Shown here: piece after piece, positions 31,662 through 41,674 of the stretch
How positions within the stretch are numbered: the first letter of the stretch is position 1
Layout of the letters: each line of letters opens with the position of its first letter
DNA from: Marinomonas rhizomae
GTDB taxonomy: Bacteria; Pseudomonadota; Gammaproteobacteria; Pseudomonadales; Marinomonadaceae
Assembly (NCBI RefSeq): GCF_024397855.1
Contig: NZ_CP073343.1
Span: forward strand, 1,240,001 to 1,304,000
Reading direction: 5' to 3'
Length of the DNA stretch: 64,000 nucleotides
Notes under the pieces: generated by a model
What the model saw: only the letters and a program-made list of their open reading frames with translations
Database searches by the model: none
What the model was told of the DNA's origin: nothing
Position numbers and translations under genes: made by a program

Positions 31662-32795
31662 ATGAGCAAGTCTCTTTATTACATTGTTTTGTTTTCTGCT
31701 TTGATCCTTCAAGGTTGCTCTAACTCCCGTCCAGCTTTATCAGATCTTCCCTCTATTGAAAGTAAGGTGGATTTAAAGACAGCTTGGCGCACGGGGGTTG
31801 ATGGTAATTTTGGTGAGTCCAGTGAGCGTTTCAATCTCGTTGCAGAAAACGGCTCTTTGTACTTTGTTACGGATAAGGGAACAGTATACGAGCTTGCGCA
31901 AGATAATGGGGATAAGAAAGACTCTTTCTCGACTGATTATAAACCAAGTGCTGGCGTAACGCGCCATGGCGATATTGTGTATTTCGGTACATATGATGCC
32001 CAACTTGTCGCTGTTTCTTTAGCAAGTAAATCTGTCTTGTGGGAAAAAGCACTAAGCTCGGAAGTATTGTCTGAAGCGTCTTATGCTGCGGGCAAAATAG
32101 CCATTCAAACAGCCGATGGTTGGTTGAGTGTGATGGATGCTGAGACAGGTGATACGCTGTGGCGTGCAAAAGAAGATTTGCCATCTTTAACGGTACGTGG
32201 TACAAGCGCACCCATTATTTCCGATGGTAAAGTCATTGCAGGTTTTGCCAGTGGAAAATTGAAAGCCTACTCTTTGCAAGATGGCAATTTACTTTGGTCT
32301 TATGATGTAGGTAAGCCAGAAGGGCGTTACGAAATTGAGCGACTAAGCGATGTAGATGGTCGTTTAGTGGTAGAAAATGGTGTTGTTTACGCCGTTGCCT
32401 ACAATGGTACGCTGGCCGCACTTTCAATTGAAAATGGTCGACCACTATGGCAGCGTAGCATCCCTAGTTCAGTGGGTGTTGCTGTAAAGGGAGAGCTTCT
32501 TGTTGCTGTTGATATGACCAGTAAAGTCATTGCATTGAATGCTAAAAATGGCACTGAAGTTTGGAAAAATAAAGATCTTGTAGACCGAGATTTGATTACA
32601 CCAGAGTTTTTTCGTGATTATGTTGCTGTGATGGATCGCGGTGGTTACGTTCATTTACTTGATCTAACGACAGGCGAAGTTGCAGCTCATAAAGTCGCTG
32701 ATAATGGTGTTCCTTCTGGTAGTCGTATGGTCGCAAATGATAAGCAATTGTTTATTCTTACGCCGAACTCTAATGTAACGGCATTGAGCTATTGA
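31662..32795 (+). CDS. bamB: outer membrane assembly lipoprotein BamB
   Basis: A 377-residue lipoprotein with the lipobox LQGC (Cys about 19). It is built as an eight-bladed PQQ-type beta propeller; recurrent W/G blades such as TGDTLWRAKEDL, DGNLLWSYDVGK, ENGRPLWQRSIP and NGTEVWKNKDL are easily seen. It is a subunit of the BAM complex that inserts beta-barrel proteins, a function relevant to the barrel-like DUF4105 protein here. Coupled to yfgM upstream and followed by der after 91 bases. Confidence 0.96.
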   Translation: MSKSLYYIVLFSALILQGCSNSRPALSDLPSIESKVDLKTAWRTGVDGNFGESSERFNLVAENGSLYFVTDKGTVYELAQDNGDKKDSFSTDYKPSAGVTRHGDIVYFGTYDAQLVAVSLASKSVLWEKALSSEVLSEASYAAGKIAIQTADGWLSVMDAETGDTLWRAKEDLPSLTVRGTSAPIISDGKVIAGFASGKLKAYSLQDGNLLWSYDVGKPEGRYEIERLSDVDGRLVVENGVVYAVAYNGTLAALSIENGRPLWQRSIPSSVGVAVKGELLVAVDMTSKVIALNAKNGTEVWKNKDLVDRDLITPEFFRDYVAVMDRGGYVHLLDLTTGEVAAHKVADNGVPSGSRMVANDKQLFILTPNSNVTALSY

Positions 32796-32828
32796 AATCA
32801 ATTTCGATTTCTTTATAGCGATTTTTAA

Positions 32829-32860
32829 AGAGGCTGCCATCCCTTAATGGGGATGGTGGC
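32829..32860 (+). other. hairpin in the bamB-der gap
   Basis: GCCATCCC (about 32835-32842) pairs with GGGGATGGTGGC (about 32848-32859) with slight register slack. The T-run downstream is poor (TTTGTATTTTT), so at best it attenuates transcription into der. Confidence 0.45.
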
Positions 32861-32886
32861 CACTTTGTATTTTTATAGGTAAAAAA

Positions 32887-34224
32887 ATGATTCCAGTTAT
32901 TGCATTGGTAGGTAGACCCAATGTTGGCAAATCGACTCTCTTCAATCAATTGACGAGATCCCGTGATGCTTTAGTTGCCGATTATCCAGGGCTAACTCGT
33001 GACCGTAAATACGGTGACGGTAAGCTTGGTGAACATGAATTTATTGTCATTGACACTGGTGGTATCAGTGGTGATGAGCAGGGTATAGATGAAAGAATGG
33101 CGCGCCAGTCTTTATTGGCAATAGAAGAGGCAGATGCTGTTTTGTTTCTTGTTGATGGTCGTCATGGTTTGAATCCTGCAGACGAAATGATCGCTAATCA
33201 TTTGCGTCGTTCAAATAAGCCTGTTTCTCTTGTGGTGAATAAGACCGATGGCATCAATGAAGATATCGCGTTGGCGGATTTTTATTCTTTAGGGATGGGT
33301 GAACTACATCCTATCGCCGCCTCTCACGGTAAAGGTGTACATGTCCTGATTGATAAGGTGATGCTGCCTTATGCAGAACGCGTTGAGGAAGCTAAGAACC
33401 AAATTAGTTTGGAGTCACGTGGTATCCGCATTGGTGTAGTAGGTCGACCAAACGTAGGTAAATCTACATTGGTAAACCGTATGTTAGGTGAAGATCGTGT
33501 TGTTGTGTATGACATGCCAGGTACTACGCGCGATAGTGTTTACATTCCTTACGTGCGTCATGATAAAGAATATACTCTTATTGATACGGCAGGTGTGCGT
33601 CGTCGTAAACATGTGAAGGAAGCGGTAGAAAAATTTTCTATTGTTAAGACCTTACAGGCTATCCAAGACGCTAACGTAGTTATTGTTGTCATTGACTCCC
33701 ATGAAGACTTGGTTGAACAAGATCTTCACATGATCGGTTATGTATTAGATGCTGGTCGTGGTGTGGTGTTGGCTATAAATAAATGGGATGGTCTTAAGAA
33801 AGACGATCGTGAGCATATCAAGAGTGAAGTTGAGCGTCGTTTGGGATTTGTACCCTATGCGAAAGTTCATTATATATCAGCTTTGCATGGTACTGGCGTT
33901 GGTGATTTGTACGATACGATTGAAAGCACTTATGAGTCCTGCTATGCCAAATGGTCAACAAACCGTTTGACAAGAATTCTTGAGGATGCGGTTGCAGAAC
34001 ATCAGCCTCCAATGGTGAATAGTCGTCGAATCAAACTTCGATATGCGCACCAAGGTGGATCGAATCCTCCTCGTATTGTTGTGCATGGAAATCAAACGAG
34101 TGCTTTACCAGGTAGTTACAAACGCTACTTAGAGAATAAATTTAGAACGGTGTTGAATATCACCGGAACCCCGATTATTTTTGAATTTAAATCCTCTGAA
34201 AACCCGTTTGCACCTAAGAAATAA
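32887..34224 (+). CDS. der: ribosome biogenesis GTPase Der (EngA)
   Basis: A 445-residue GTPase with two tandem G domains, each with its own P-loop ([13 protein letters not shown] near residue 9 and [13 protein letters not shown] near 184). The G3 motifs are DTGG and DTAG, and the G4 motifs NKTD and NKWD. A KH-like C-terminal domain follows. It acts in 50S subunit assembly. It closes the conserved ndk-der block and is followed by a strong terminator. Confidence 0.98.
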   Translation: MIPVIALVGRPNVGKSTLFNQLTRSRDALVADYPGLTRDRKYGDGKLGEHEFIVIDTGGISGDEQGIDERMARQSLLAIEEADAVLFLVDGRHGLNPADEMIANHLRRSNKPVSLVVNKTDGINEDIALADFYSLGMGELHPIAASHGKGVHVLIDKVMLPYAERVEEAKNQISLESRGIRIGVVGRPNVGKSTLVNRMLGEDRVVVYDMPGTTRDSVYIPYVRHDKEYTLIDTAGVRRRKHVKEAVEKFSIVKTLQAIQDANVVIVVIDSHEDLVEQDLHMIGYVLDAGRGVVLAINKWDGLKKDDREHIKSEVERRLGFVPYAKVHYISALHGTGVGDLYDTIESTYESCYAKWSTNRLTRILEDAVAEHQPPMVNSRRIKLRYAHQGGSNPPRIVVHGNQTSALPGSYKRYLENKFRTVLNITGTPIIFEFKSSENPFAPKK

Positions 34225-34249
34225 TCGTAATTTCTGTAAGGTCACCTAA

Positions 34250-34298
34250 AAAATCTCTGAGCACCCTTATTAGATAAAGGGGCTTGGAGATTTTTTTT
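34250..34298 (+). terminator. der terminator
   Basis: AAATCTC-TGAGC-ACCCTTA pairs with TAAAGGGGCTTGGAGATT (34252-34292 overall) with a TTAGA-type loop and a few G-U pairs, followed by eight T. A long intrinsic terminator that ends the hisS-der transcription unit. Confidence 0.88.
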
Positions 34299-34421
34299 AT
34301 GTAAAATGCATGAAATCTCTTTCTAAATATAAGGTTATTTACTATTCTCGCGCCAATGGCGTAAATCTTTTTATAAGCATCGTTTGTACGTTTGCTTTCT
34401 TATTTTGTTCAAAGGACATCT

Positions 34422-35327
34422 ATGAAAATCGCAATTCTTTCTCGTAATCCACGACTCTATTCTACTCGTCGATTGGTTGAGGCCGGTGAGCAGCTTGGGC
34501 ATGAGGTAGATGTAATTGATACGATGCATTGTTATATGGACATTACAAGTAGCAACCCTTCCGTTCGTTACGATGGTAAGCCTCTGCCGAAATATGATGC
34601 GGTTATTCCAAGAATTGGCGCATCAGTTACTTTTTATGGAACGGCCGTAGTTAGACAGTTCGAAATGATGGGTACTTACAGTATTAACGAATCTGTTGCG
34701 ATCAGTCGCTCACGAGATAAGTTAAGATCGTTGCAACTGATGTCGCGTAAGGGCTTGGGGTTGCCTAAGACGGGTTTTGCACATCATCCTGATAAGATAG
34801 GTGACTTGCTAAAGAATGTTGGTGGCGCTCCTGTGGTGATTAAACTATTGGAAGGCACGCAAGGAATTGGTGTGGTTTTGGCGGAGTCAAACAAAACGGC
34901 AGAATCTATTATTGAAGCTTTCATGGGGCTAAAAGCCAATATCCTAGTACAAGAATATATTAAAGAAGCGGGTGGTGCTGATATCCGCTGCTTGGTGGTG
35001 GGTGGCAAAGTAATTGCCGCAATGAAAAGACAAGGTGCAGACGGCGAGTTTCGCTCTAACCTTCATCGTGGTGGAACGGCATCTTTGGTTAAGCTTTCTC
35101 CCGAAGAAAGGCGCACAGCAGTAGAAGCGGCAAAAGTAATGGGTTTGAATATGTGCGGTGTTGATATTCTGCGATCCAACAATGGTCCTCTTATTATGGA
35201 AGTAAATTCCTCGCCAGGGTTGGAGGGTATCGAATCTGCAACGGGCAAAGACGTGGCTTCTATGATCATAACGCACATTGAAAAAACCGCTTTATTGGGT
35301 AGTACAAAAACAAAAGGGAAAGGTTAA
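34422..35327 (+). CDS. rimK: RimK family alpha-L-glutamate ligase
   Basis: A 301-residue ATP-grasp ligase. The N-terminus [18 protein letters not shown] and the catalytic segments [15 protein letters not shown] and [26 protein letters not shown] match RimK, which adds glutamates to the C-terminus of ribosomal protein S6. The ATG at 34422 has AAAGGAC in front; a frame ten codons longer does not match the family. It overlaps the next gene by one base (TAATG), so the two are translationally coupled. Confidence 0.94.
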   Translation: MKIAILSRNPRLYSTRRLVEAGEQLGHEVDVIDTMHCYMDITSSNPSVRYDGKPLPKYDAVIPRIGASVTFYGTAVVRQFEMMGTYSINESVAISRSRDKLRSLQLMSRKGLGLPKTGFAHHPDKIGDLLKNVGGAPVVIKLLEGTQGIGVVLAESNKTAESIIEAFMGLKANILVQEYIKEAGGADIRCLVVGGKVIAAMKRQGADGEFRSNLHRGGTASLVKLSPEERRTAVEAAKVMGLNMCGVDILRSNNGPLIMEVNSSPGLEGIESATGKDVASMIITHIEKTALLGSTKTKGKG

Positions 35328-36376
35328 TGGGTAAAACAGCTTTAACAATTGGTGGCGTTGAGATTCCGTTAGGTGGTACTGCTCGTATAAAACTGCCAAT
35401 GGTAAAGTTGTATACCGACACGAATATGTCTATGCCGGTGTTTGTAAAACGCGGCAAGCGTTCTGGTCCGACCTTGTTTATTAGTGCTGCGATTCACGGT
35501 GATGAATTGAACGGTATCGAGATTATTAGTCGAATCATTCAAAGCAAATATCTTGAGAGCTTAAAGGGCACTTTGATCGCAGTGCCAATTGTTAATGGCT
35601 ATGGTGTGTTGAGCCAAAGTCGTTATTTGCCTGACCGTCGTGATTTAAATCGCTCTTTTCCTGGCTCCCAGCGTGGCTCGTTAGCAGGGCGTGTGGCGGA
35701 TCGCTTTTTGAGTGAAATCGTTTCTAAAGCGGATTATGGTATCGATCTTCATACTGGAAGTTTGCATCGCACTAATTTGCCACAGGTGCGCGCGAACCTT
35801 GATGATCCTGAAACACTGGAGATTGCCAGAGCTTTTGGCGTCCCTGTTTTAATGAACTCTAACCTTCGTGATGGCTCATTACGTGAATGTGCCAATGATG
35901 TAGGAGCCAAGGTTATTCTTTATGAAGCCGGTGAAGCATTGCGTTTTGACGAGCTATCTATAAGAGCGGGAGTGAAGGGGATTGTTGGTGTGATGAGGCA
36001 CCTTGGAATGTTGCCTAAGTCGCGCAGCAAAAAATCTTTATCTGAGCCAAGAATTGCACGTAACAGTAGTTGGGTAAGAGCGACCGATAGTGGTTTTACG
36101 ACGCATATAAAAGAGCTAGGCGATCTTGTTGAAGCTGGTGATGTGTTAGCCGAAATTAAAGATCCATATGGTGATATTTTAGATAAAGTCTTGTGTAAAA
36201 ATGGTGGGATTATCATTGGCAAACAAAATATTCCATTAGTTCAAGAAGGTGACGCTATGTACCATATTGCCCATTTTTCTTCCCCTGACGAAGTAGCTGG
36301 CCATGTGGAAAGTATGCAGGATGAATTGATGGACAGAGATGCATCTTTAAACTTAATTGACTATAAATCGTCTTAA
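35327..36376 (+). CDS. succinylglutamate desuccinylase/aspartoacylase family protein
   Basis: A 349-residue zinc-dependent carboxypeptidase-like protein of the AstE/AspA family. The zinc-binding His/Glu pair is in AAIHGDELNG, and a further His lies in GIDLHTGS. Members remove acyl groups from amino acids, but this subgroup is not the arginine-catabolic AstE, since no ast genes are present. Coupling to rimK by a one-base overlap suggests it acts on the same substrate, for example trimming glutamate tails, but that is inference. An alternative is an unrelated amidohydrolase simply sharing the promoter. Confidence 0.85.
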   Translation: MGKTALTIGGVEIPLGGTARIKLPMVKLYTDTNMSMPVFVKRGKRSGPTLFISAAIHGDELNGIEIISRIIQSKYLESLKGTLIAVPIVNGYGVLSQSRYLPDRRDLNRSFPGSQRGSLAGRVADRFLSEIVSKADYGIDLHTGSLHRTNLPQVRANLDDPETLEIARAFGVPVLMNSNLRDGSLRECANDVGAKVILYEAGEALRFDELSIRAGVKGIVGVMRHLGMLPKSRSKKSLSEPRIARNSSWVRATDSGFTTHIKELGDLVEAGDVLAEIKDPYGDILDKVLCKNGGIIIGKQNIPLVQEGDAMYHIAHFSSPDEVAGHVESMQDELMDRDASLNLIDYKSS

Positions 36377-36516
36377 TTTGTTCATTAATTGCCTTTTTAT
36401 TATAACTGACATGACATAACTCATAATCAAGAAATGATAGTGTCATCTTATTGTCACACATCGTTTTTTTACTTTTTTTTCATTAAAATCTCGGCATTAC
36501 AAGCTGAGGTCTTTTC

Positions 36517-37125
36517 ATGTTCATTCTTCGTGGTTTCGTTTATCTTTTTGCTGTCGCAGGCGTTGCGCAGCTCATTTCTTTGGAAGGGTATCAATTACTG
36601 TCTGCTGCTGAATACAGTGAGAAAACCCTTACAGAGCATATGCAAGACTTCATGTCTTTTTTTAGTTGTATGTTATTTCTTTACGCGGCACGTGTAGATA
36701 AAAAGCTAAACATAGCGGCTACACTTTTAGGCGCTTTGATGGCTATGATGTTTGTCCGTGAATCTGATTCACTGTTAGACCAGTATGTGTTTGATGGGGC
36801 TTGGCAAACCATCGTATGTCTTATTTTTGTCTGTGTATTGATTTTTTTATGGGGGCAATTTTCTTCTATTTACGCTTCTTTAAAAGAGTATTCTCTGCAA
36901 TCAAGCTTTGGTACATTCTTGGCAGGTTTTGTCACTATATTGGCGTTTTCTCGATTGATGGGGCGCGCATCGTTTTGGCAAGCTGTCATGGGAGATTCCT
37001 ATATGCGCATTGTTAAAAATATAGTAGAAGAGGGGATTGAGACATTAGGTTATACCCTAATCTTTATATCTGCTGTTGAGTTAGTGATAGCCTGTCGTAG
37101 GCGTAGTAAATTGTCGAATCGTTAA
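36517..37125 (+). CDS. uncharacterised integral membrane protein
   Basis: A 202-residue protein I do not recognise. About five or six hydrophobic segments span it (FVYLFAVAGVAQLI, FFSCMLFLYAA, IAATLLGALMAMMF, IVCLIFVCVLIFLW, FGTFLAGFVTILAF, TLGYTLIFISAVELV). It ends in a basic CRRRSKL tail, expected on the cytoplasmic side. An overlapping frame at 36434-36697 is rejected. It ends at a shared terminator with the convergent YgiQ gene. No partner gene points to a function. Confidence 0.72.
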   Translation: MFILRGFVYLFAVAGVAQLISLEGYQLLSAAEYSEKTLTEHMQDFMSFFSCMLFLYAARVDKKLNIAATLLGALMAMMFVRESDSLLDQYVFDGAWQTIVCLIFVCVLIFLWGQFSSIYASLKEYSLQSSFGTFLAGFVTILAFSRLMGRASFWQAVMGDSYMRIVKNIVEEGIETLGYTLIFISAVELVIACRRRSKLSNR

Positions 37126-37140
37126 ATGCTAATGGCATAA

Positions 37141-37193
37141 AAAACGCGTCATATTGGTTTCCCTGCTATTGGGACCATATGACGCGTTTTTTT
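37141..37193. terminator. bidirectional terminator
   Basis: ACGCGTCATAT (37144-37154) pairs perfectly with ATATGACGCGT (37177-37187), flanked by A-run and T-run on both strands, with inner GGTTTCCC/GGGACC pairing. It serves the convergent membrane-protein gene and the ygiQ gene. Confidence 0.95.
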
Positions 37194-37214
37194 ATACTTA
37201 TTTTTTTATGAGCC

Positions 37215-39455
37215 TTACTGCTGACGAGACTTTATTTTAGTCTTACGACGTTTTGCAGGAGTGGCAGTCACGCCGCCGTTGTTGTTTTTACGACGTGCTC
37301 TTTCTGCAGCCGCATTCTTTTCCATGGTTGGTCTATTTGAAGTATGAGAAGCGCCTGTCGCTTGGCCAGGTTTGGCTTTTTGAGGGCGACGACGCACCTG
37401 TTTATCTTTCTCTTCAGCTGGCACCAGTTTGTTATCACCGTGGCCAATAAGTTCAGGGCGACCCATTTTTATTAAGGTGTTGCGCAGATCCTGCCAGTTG
37501 CTTGGATCGTGGTAGCGCAAAAAGCCTTTTTGTACCGTACGTTGCTTGGCATCTTTAGGGGTATAAACGTCTTCACTCTTATAGGTAACCGGTTTTAGTG
37601 GGTTCTTGCCAGAGTGATACATGGCCGTTGCTAATGACATGGGCGACGGATAAAAGGTTTGTACTTGGTCTGGTTTGAAATCGTTAGTTTTCAACCATAC
37701 TGCAAGGTTAAGCATGTCTTCATCTGAGCTACCTGGGTGGGCAGCGATAAAGTAAGGAATCAAATGTTGTTTCTTACCCGCTTCTTTAGAGTATTTATCA
37801 AACATGCGCTTGAAGCGATCGTAAGTTCCCATGCCAGGCTTCATCATTTTTGATAGTGTGTCTTTTTCTGAATGCTCTGGTGCTATCTTTAGCAGTCCGC
37901 CAACGTGATGGGTGACCAGTTCACGAACGTACTCTGGATCTTCCACAGCAAGGTCATAGCGTAAGCCAGAGGCGATCGAGACAGTATGAATACCTTCAAC
38001 TGCACGCGTCTTACGGTACAGCTGAGTTGTTGGGCTGTGATCTGTATTCAAATTAGAACAGATGGTCGGGTAAACGCAGGAAAGCTTGCGGCACGACGCT
38101 TGTACTTCATCATCGTTACAGTTCAGCGTGTACATGTTAGAGGTAGGCCCGCCAAGGTCTGAAATGTGTCCAGTGAAGCCTGGGACTTTTGCCTTGATAT
38201 CTTCAATTTCATTCAAAATAGATTCGTGTGAACGAGATTGAATGACGCGCCCTTCGTGTTCGGTTATTGAGCAAAAAGTACATCCACCAAAGCAGCCACG
38301 CATGATATTGATTGATGTCTTGATCATGTCATAAGCCGGAATTCGGGCTTTTTTGTATTTTGGGTGGGGCACTCGTGCATAAGGTAAATCAAACACGCCA
38401 TCCATTTCTGGTGTCTCCAATGGAATTGGTGGTGGGTTTACCCAGATCTCTTTCTTGCCATGCTTTTGAATTAGAGCACGTGCGTTATGCGGATTAGACT
38501 CAAGGTGTAAAATACGCGAAGTATGGGCGTATAAAACAGGATCTTTAGATACTTTTTCGAATGATGGTAAACGTATATAGGTTTTTTCCGGATCGAGTTT
38601 TTCACCACGACGCAGTGGAGCGGGAATGACTCGAATCGGCATAACATCGGACTCTTCTTCATCCTTAGTTTGGCACTTACCTTCCGGAATGTATTCGTAA
38701 GGGCTGTAAATTTGATCGACTTTACCAGGCCAATCTACGCGTGTTGAATCAATTTCCGTATAACCACCAGGCGGCGTATTTCGGACAATGGTTGTGCCGC
38801 GAATATTAGTGAGTTCATCAAGGGTTTTGCCCATTGCCATCTGGTGGGTGACTTCAATCATGGCGCGTTCAGCATTGCCGTAAAGTAAAATATCGGCCGT
38901 CGAATCGATTAACACTGAGCGACGAACTTCATCACTCCAGTAATCGTATTGAGCAATACGACGAAGACTGGCTTCAATTCCGCCAATCATGACTGGAACA
39001 TCATGAAACGCTTCTTTACAGCGTTGAGAGTAAACAATAACCGCGCGGTCTGGACGTTTTCCGCCAACACCGTAAGGTGTATAGGCGTCGTCATTACGTA
39101 CTTTCAAGTCGGCTGTGTAGCGGTTGATCAGGGAGTCCATATTACCAGCGGTAACGCCAAAGTATAGGTTAGGACGACCAAGGCGCATGAAGTCTTCTGT
39201 ATTGCGCCAATCGGGTTGGTCAATAATACCAACTCGGTAGCCTTGTGCTTCTAATAAGCGACCTAAAACCGCCATACCAAAACTAGGATGATCCACATAA
39301 GCGTCACCTGACACTATGATCACATCACAGCTATCCCAGCCAAGAGCATCCATTTCTTCTCTGGTAGTTGGTAGAAAGGGCGAAACGCCATAACACTCAG
39401 CCCAATATAATGGGTAAGAAAAGAGTTCTTTGGCGGTTTTATGTCGTTTGATCAT
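37215..39455 (-). CDS. ygiQ: YgiQ family radical SAM protein
   Basis: A 746-residue protein of the YgiQ/UPF0313 family. An N-terminal B12-binding-like region ([19 protein letters not shown]) precedes a radical SAM domain with the cluster motif [13 protein letters not shown] near residue 380. A C-terminal region of about 60 residues is very rich in K, R and N and looks disordered, possibly nucleic-acid binding. The reaction is not established. It is transcribed alone and needs a 4Fe-4S cluster. Confidence 0.92.
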   Translation of the reverse strand: MIKRHKTAKELFSYPLYWAECYGVSPFLPTTREEMDALGWDSCDVIIVSGDAYVDHPSFGMAVLGRLLEAQGYRVGIIDQPDWRNTEDFMRLGRPNLYFGVTAGNMDSLINRYTADLKVRNDDAYTPYGVGGKRPDRAVIVYSQRCKEAFHDVPVMIGGIEASLRRIAQYDYWSDEVRRSVLIDSTADILLYGNAERAMIEVTHQMAMGKTLDELTNIRGTTIVRNTPPGGYTEIDSTRVDWPGKVDQIYSPYEYIPEGKCQTKDEEESDVMPIRVIPAPLRRGEKLDPEKTYIRLPSFEKVSKDPVLYAHTSRILHLESNPHNARALIQKHGKKEIWVNPPPIPLETPEMDGVFDLPYARVPHPKYKKARIPAYDMIKTSINIMRGCFGGCTFCSITEHEGRVIQSRSHESILNEIEDIKAKVPGFTGHISDLGGPTSNMYTLNCNDDEVQASCRKLSCVYPTICSNLNTDHSPTTQLYRKTRAVEGIHTVSIASGLRYDLAVEDPEYVRELVTHHVGGLLKIAPEHSEKDTLSKMMKPGMGTYDRFKRMFDKYSKEAGKKQHLIPYFIAAHPGSSDEDMLNLAVWLKTNDFKPDQVQTFYPSPMSLATAMYHSGKNPLKPVTYKSEDVYTPKDAKQRTVQKGFLRYHDPSNWQDLRNTLIKMGRPELIGHGDNKLVPAEEKDKQVRRRPQKAKPGQATGASHTSNRPTMEKNAAAERARRKNNNGGVTATPAKRRKTKIKSRQQ

Positions 39456-39603
39456 TATTTACTCTTGGTATCGGGCGTAATGGTCAGCGGTTTTCTTTGT
39501 CATTACGAGGATACATGGATTATCGGTGAAAAATTGTGCCGTATTATCCCAGAAAAAACCTAGGGTAGACAGTCTAATCTAGGTCTATTCAGCCTTATAT
39601 TAT

Positions 39604-40242
39604 CTAGGGTTGAATGCGCCACACACTTTCCTCAAATATATTGTGTCCTTGCTCTTTATATTGGGGATTCGTCAGAGCTAGGTTTTCTGCAGTAATTTTC
39701 TGAATTTTGCTTCCCCATAGTGAGATAACACTGTCTTCATCAACGGAAAATGGAGGTCCTTGCTGATCACCATCGTACTGTAACGAAATCAAAACACCGC
39801 AAGCAGATGACGACAAACGCTCAAGAGTGTGAGAAACATACTCAGTCCGCTTTGAATCAGGCATGGCTACCATGGCGGCACGATCGTAGCAGGCATCAAA
39901 TTCGTTTTCGGTGAATTGAAAATAGTCACCTTCGACAATGCGTAATGGCAATCCGTCAACGGTATGGATTTTTAAGCCGCCATCTTGTTGTGTGTTATAG
40001 GCCAGATCGTTATCCCCTAAAAACTGAATCACCGCCAGAGAAGAGAGTTCAACACCTGTGACTTCATAACCTTGCTCGGCTAACCAGATCATATCGTTGG
40101 ACTTTCCACATAAAGGCACAAGCACTCGGCTGCCTTTGGGTAAAATAGGCCAGAACTCAATTAGTTTCGGATTGACGCCTTCTTGATGAAAGCCAATACG
40201 CCCTGTTTTCCATCGATCCAACCAAAATTCATTTGTAATCAC
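39604..40242 (-). CDS. tpm: thiopurine S-methyltransferase family protein
   Basis: A 212-residue SAM-dependent methyltransferase. The N-terminus EFWLDRWKTGRIGFHQ and the SAM loop VLVPLCGKSNDMIWLAEQGYEVTGVELS are strongly characteristic of bacterial TPMT. In pseudomonads these enzymes methylate selenium and tellurium oxyanions and thiopurines. It is divergent from ybaM, with the two promoters in about 170 shared bases. Confidence 0.95.
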   Translation of the reverse strand: MITNEFWLDRWKTGRIGFHQEGVNPKLIEFWPILPKGSRVLVPLCGKSNDMIWLAEQGYEVTGVELSSLAVIQFLGDNDLAYNTQQDGGLKIHTVDGLPLRIVEGDYFQFTENEFDACYDRAAMVAMPDSKRTEYVSHTLERLSSSACGVLISLQYDGDQQGPPFSVDEDSVISLWGSKIQKITAENLALTNPQYKEQGHNIFEESVWRIQP

Positions 40243-40413
40243 GAGAACCTCTTTAAATTAGGCTTGTTTATGTTCTGTGTGTATTGTATTTGTTTTATTT
40301 TACGTCGAACAATTCGTAATGCAAAAAGCCATTATAGACGTCAAAAAAGTTTTTTAATTACCTATTTACGCATTTTACACATAGATTGTTGCAGTCTTCT
40401 ATATGGAGTTTTT

Positions 40414-40587
40414 ATGTCTTTAGACCACGCGCCAGATCATGTTAAGTTGGCAGTTGATCTTATTGAGTTGCTTGAAAGTCACGATATTGAGCCAAGTGTT
40501 GCGGTTGGTGCTTTAACAATTGCTCTGCGTGACTTTCAAGCAAAGCTTGAAAAAATCGATGAAGAGCAAGGAAAGCTTGAGAAATGA
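40414..40587 (+). CDS. ybaM: YbaM family (DUF2496) small protein
   Basis: A 57-residue protein beginning MSLDHAPDHVKLAVDLIELLE, which is nearly the same as the start of E. coli YbaM. The rest is a charged helix. Function is unknown. The ATG at 40414 has GGAG upstream; a longer frame back to 40183 crosses the tpm promoter and is rejected. Confidence 0.9.
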   Translation: MSLDHAPDHVKLAVDLIELLESHDIEPSVAVGALTIALRDFQAKLEKIDEEQGKLEK

Positions 40588-40713
40588 GATGTAAAGCATG
40601 CTTAATAAACTAGACCAAGAAAAAGCAAAATAGTTTCTCGGTGTACTCGTTAAAAGCTCCCGAACTAGGTATAAAATGTTCATTAGATGGAATAAAAATA
40701 AGAGGCTATATCT

Positions 40714-41073
40714 ATGGAATTAATTGCAATTATCACTACGGCACTGGTTGCTCTTTTGCATCTGTACATTATGTATATTGAGATGTTTCTTTGGGATAAA
40801 CCTAAAGGCATGAAAGTATTTGGATTGAAACCAGATTTTGCTAAAGCGAGTAAGGTGTTGGCTGCAAACCAAGGTCTCTACAATGGTTTTCTCGCAGCCG
40901 GTTTGTTGTGGGGGTTGTGGCTTGGTGCGGCTGGTTCGCAGGTAACTGTGTTCTTTTTACTTTGCGTTGTTGTTGCTGGCGTTTATGGCGCAATTACGTC
41001 AAGTAAAAAGATTTTGTTTGTACAAGGCTTGCCGGGGTTGATTGCTCTAATCGCTGTTTTATTAGCGGCTTAA
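40714..41073 (+). CDS. DUF1304 family membrane protein
   Basis: A 119-residue protein with four membrane helices. It matches DUF1304: an N-terminal LHLYIMYIEMFLWDKP segment with an invariant-looking E, then ANQGLYNGFLAAGLLWG. No function is known. It is preceded by an AAGAGGC-like ribosome site, and the DinB gene starts 19 bases after it, so they are probably co-transcribed. Confidence 0.9.
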   Translation: MELIAIITTALVALLHLYIMYIEMFLWDKPKGMKVFGLKPDFAKASKVLAANQGLYNGFLAAGLLWGLWLGAAGSQVTVFFLLCVVVAGVYGAITSSKKILFVQGLPGLIALIAVLLAA

Positions 41074-41092
41074 CAAATGCATCAAGAGGACG

Positions 41093-41632
41093 ATGAGGAT
41101 GTCGGTAAAAGAAAATTTGCAGCTTATGGCGTCTTATAATCAATGGATGAATCTCTCGGTTTATAAGGCTGTTGCTGAGTTGAGCGATGCTGATCTAATT
41201 GAAGATAAAGGTGCATTTTTTGGCTCTGTACTCGGTACGCTTAACCATAACCTGGCTGCAGATATTATCTGGTTGAAACGCTTCGCGGATCATTTTTCAG
41301 AGCTTTCTAGTCTAGATTTTGTTCGAACGCTAGAGCGACCAGCCACGCTGAATACTCAGTTGTTCGATGATCTACTCTTACTTCAAAGTCAGCGATTTCG
41401 GCTAGATCAGTTAATTATAGACATGATGAATGAGATAACAGATGAGATGCTGTCATCGGCCCTAATGTACAAAAATATGAAGGGCATCGAGCACTCGCAA
41501 AGGTTTGGTTTCACTTTGCAGCATTTTTTTAATCATCAGACTCATCATAGGGGCCAGATAACCACTTTACTTTCCCAAATGGGGATTGATGTTGGTGCGA
41601 CAGACTTAATCATCACCATTCCACCTATGTAA
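41093..41632 (+). CDS. DinB family protein
   Basis: A 179-residue protein of the DinB/YfiT four-helix-bundle superfamily. The metal-binding histidines are in GTLNHNLAADIIW and in HFFNHQTHHRGQ, the usual three-His pattern. Members include metal-dependent thiol transferases; the substrate here is unknown. Two in-frame ATGs lie six bases apart; AAGAGG upstream fits the first. It follows DUF1304 closely. Confidence 0.9.
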   Translation: MRMSVKENLQLMASYNQWMNLSVYKAVAELSDADLIEDKGAFFGSVLGTLNHNLAADIIWLKRFADHFSELSSLDFVRTLERPATLNTQLFDDLLLLQSQRFRLDQLIIDMMNEITDEMLSSALMYKNMKGIEHSQRFGFTLQHFFNHQTHHRGQITTLLSQMGIDVGATDLIITIPPM

Positions 41633-41674
41633 TTGTTATAATACGCATAAATTTTATTTAGAAAGAGTTCTATT

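Noticed and set aside
36434..36697. 87-codon frame overlapping the start of the membrane-protein gene
   Set aside because: Out of frame with the 202-residue gene, which has the better ribosome site and full-length hydrophobic pattern.
40183..40413. N-terminal extension of ybaM back to 40183
   Set aside because: It overlaps the divergent tpm start and promoter region; YbaM homologues begin at the MSL at 40414.
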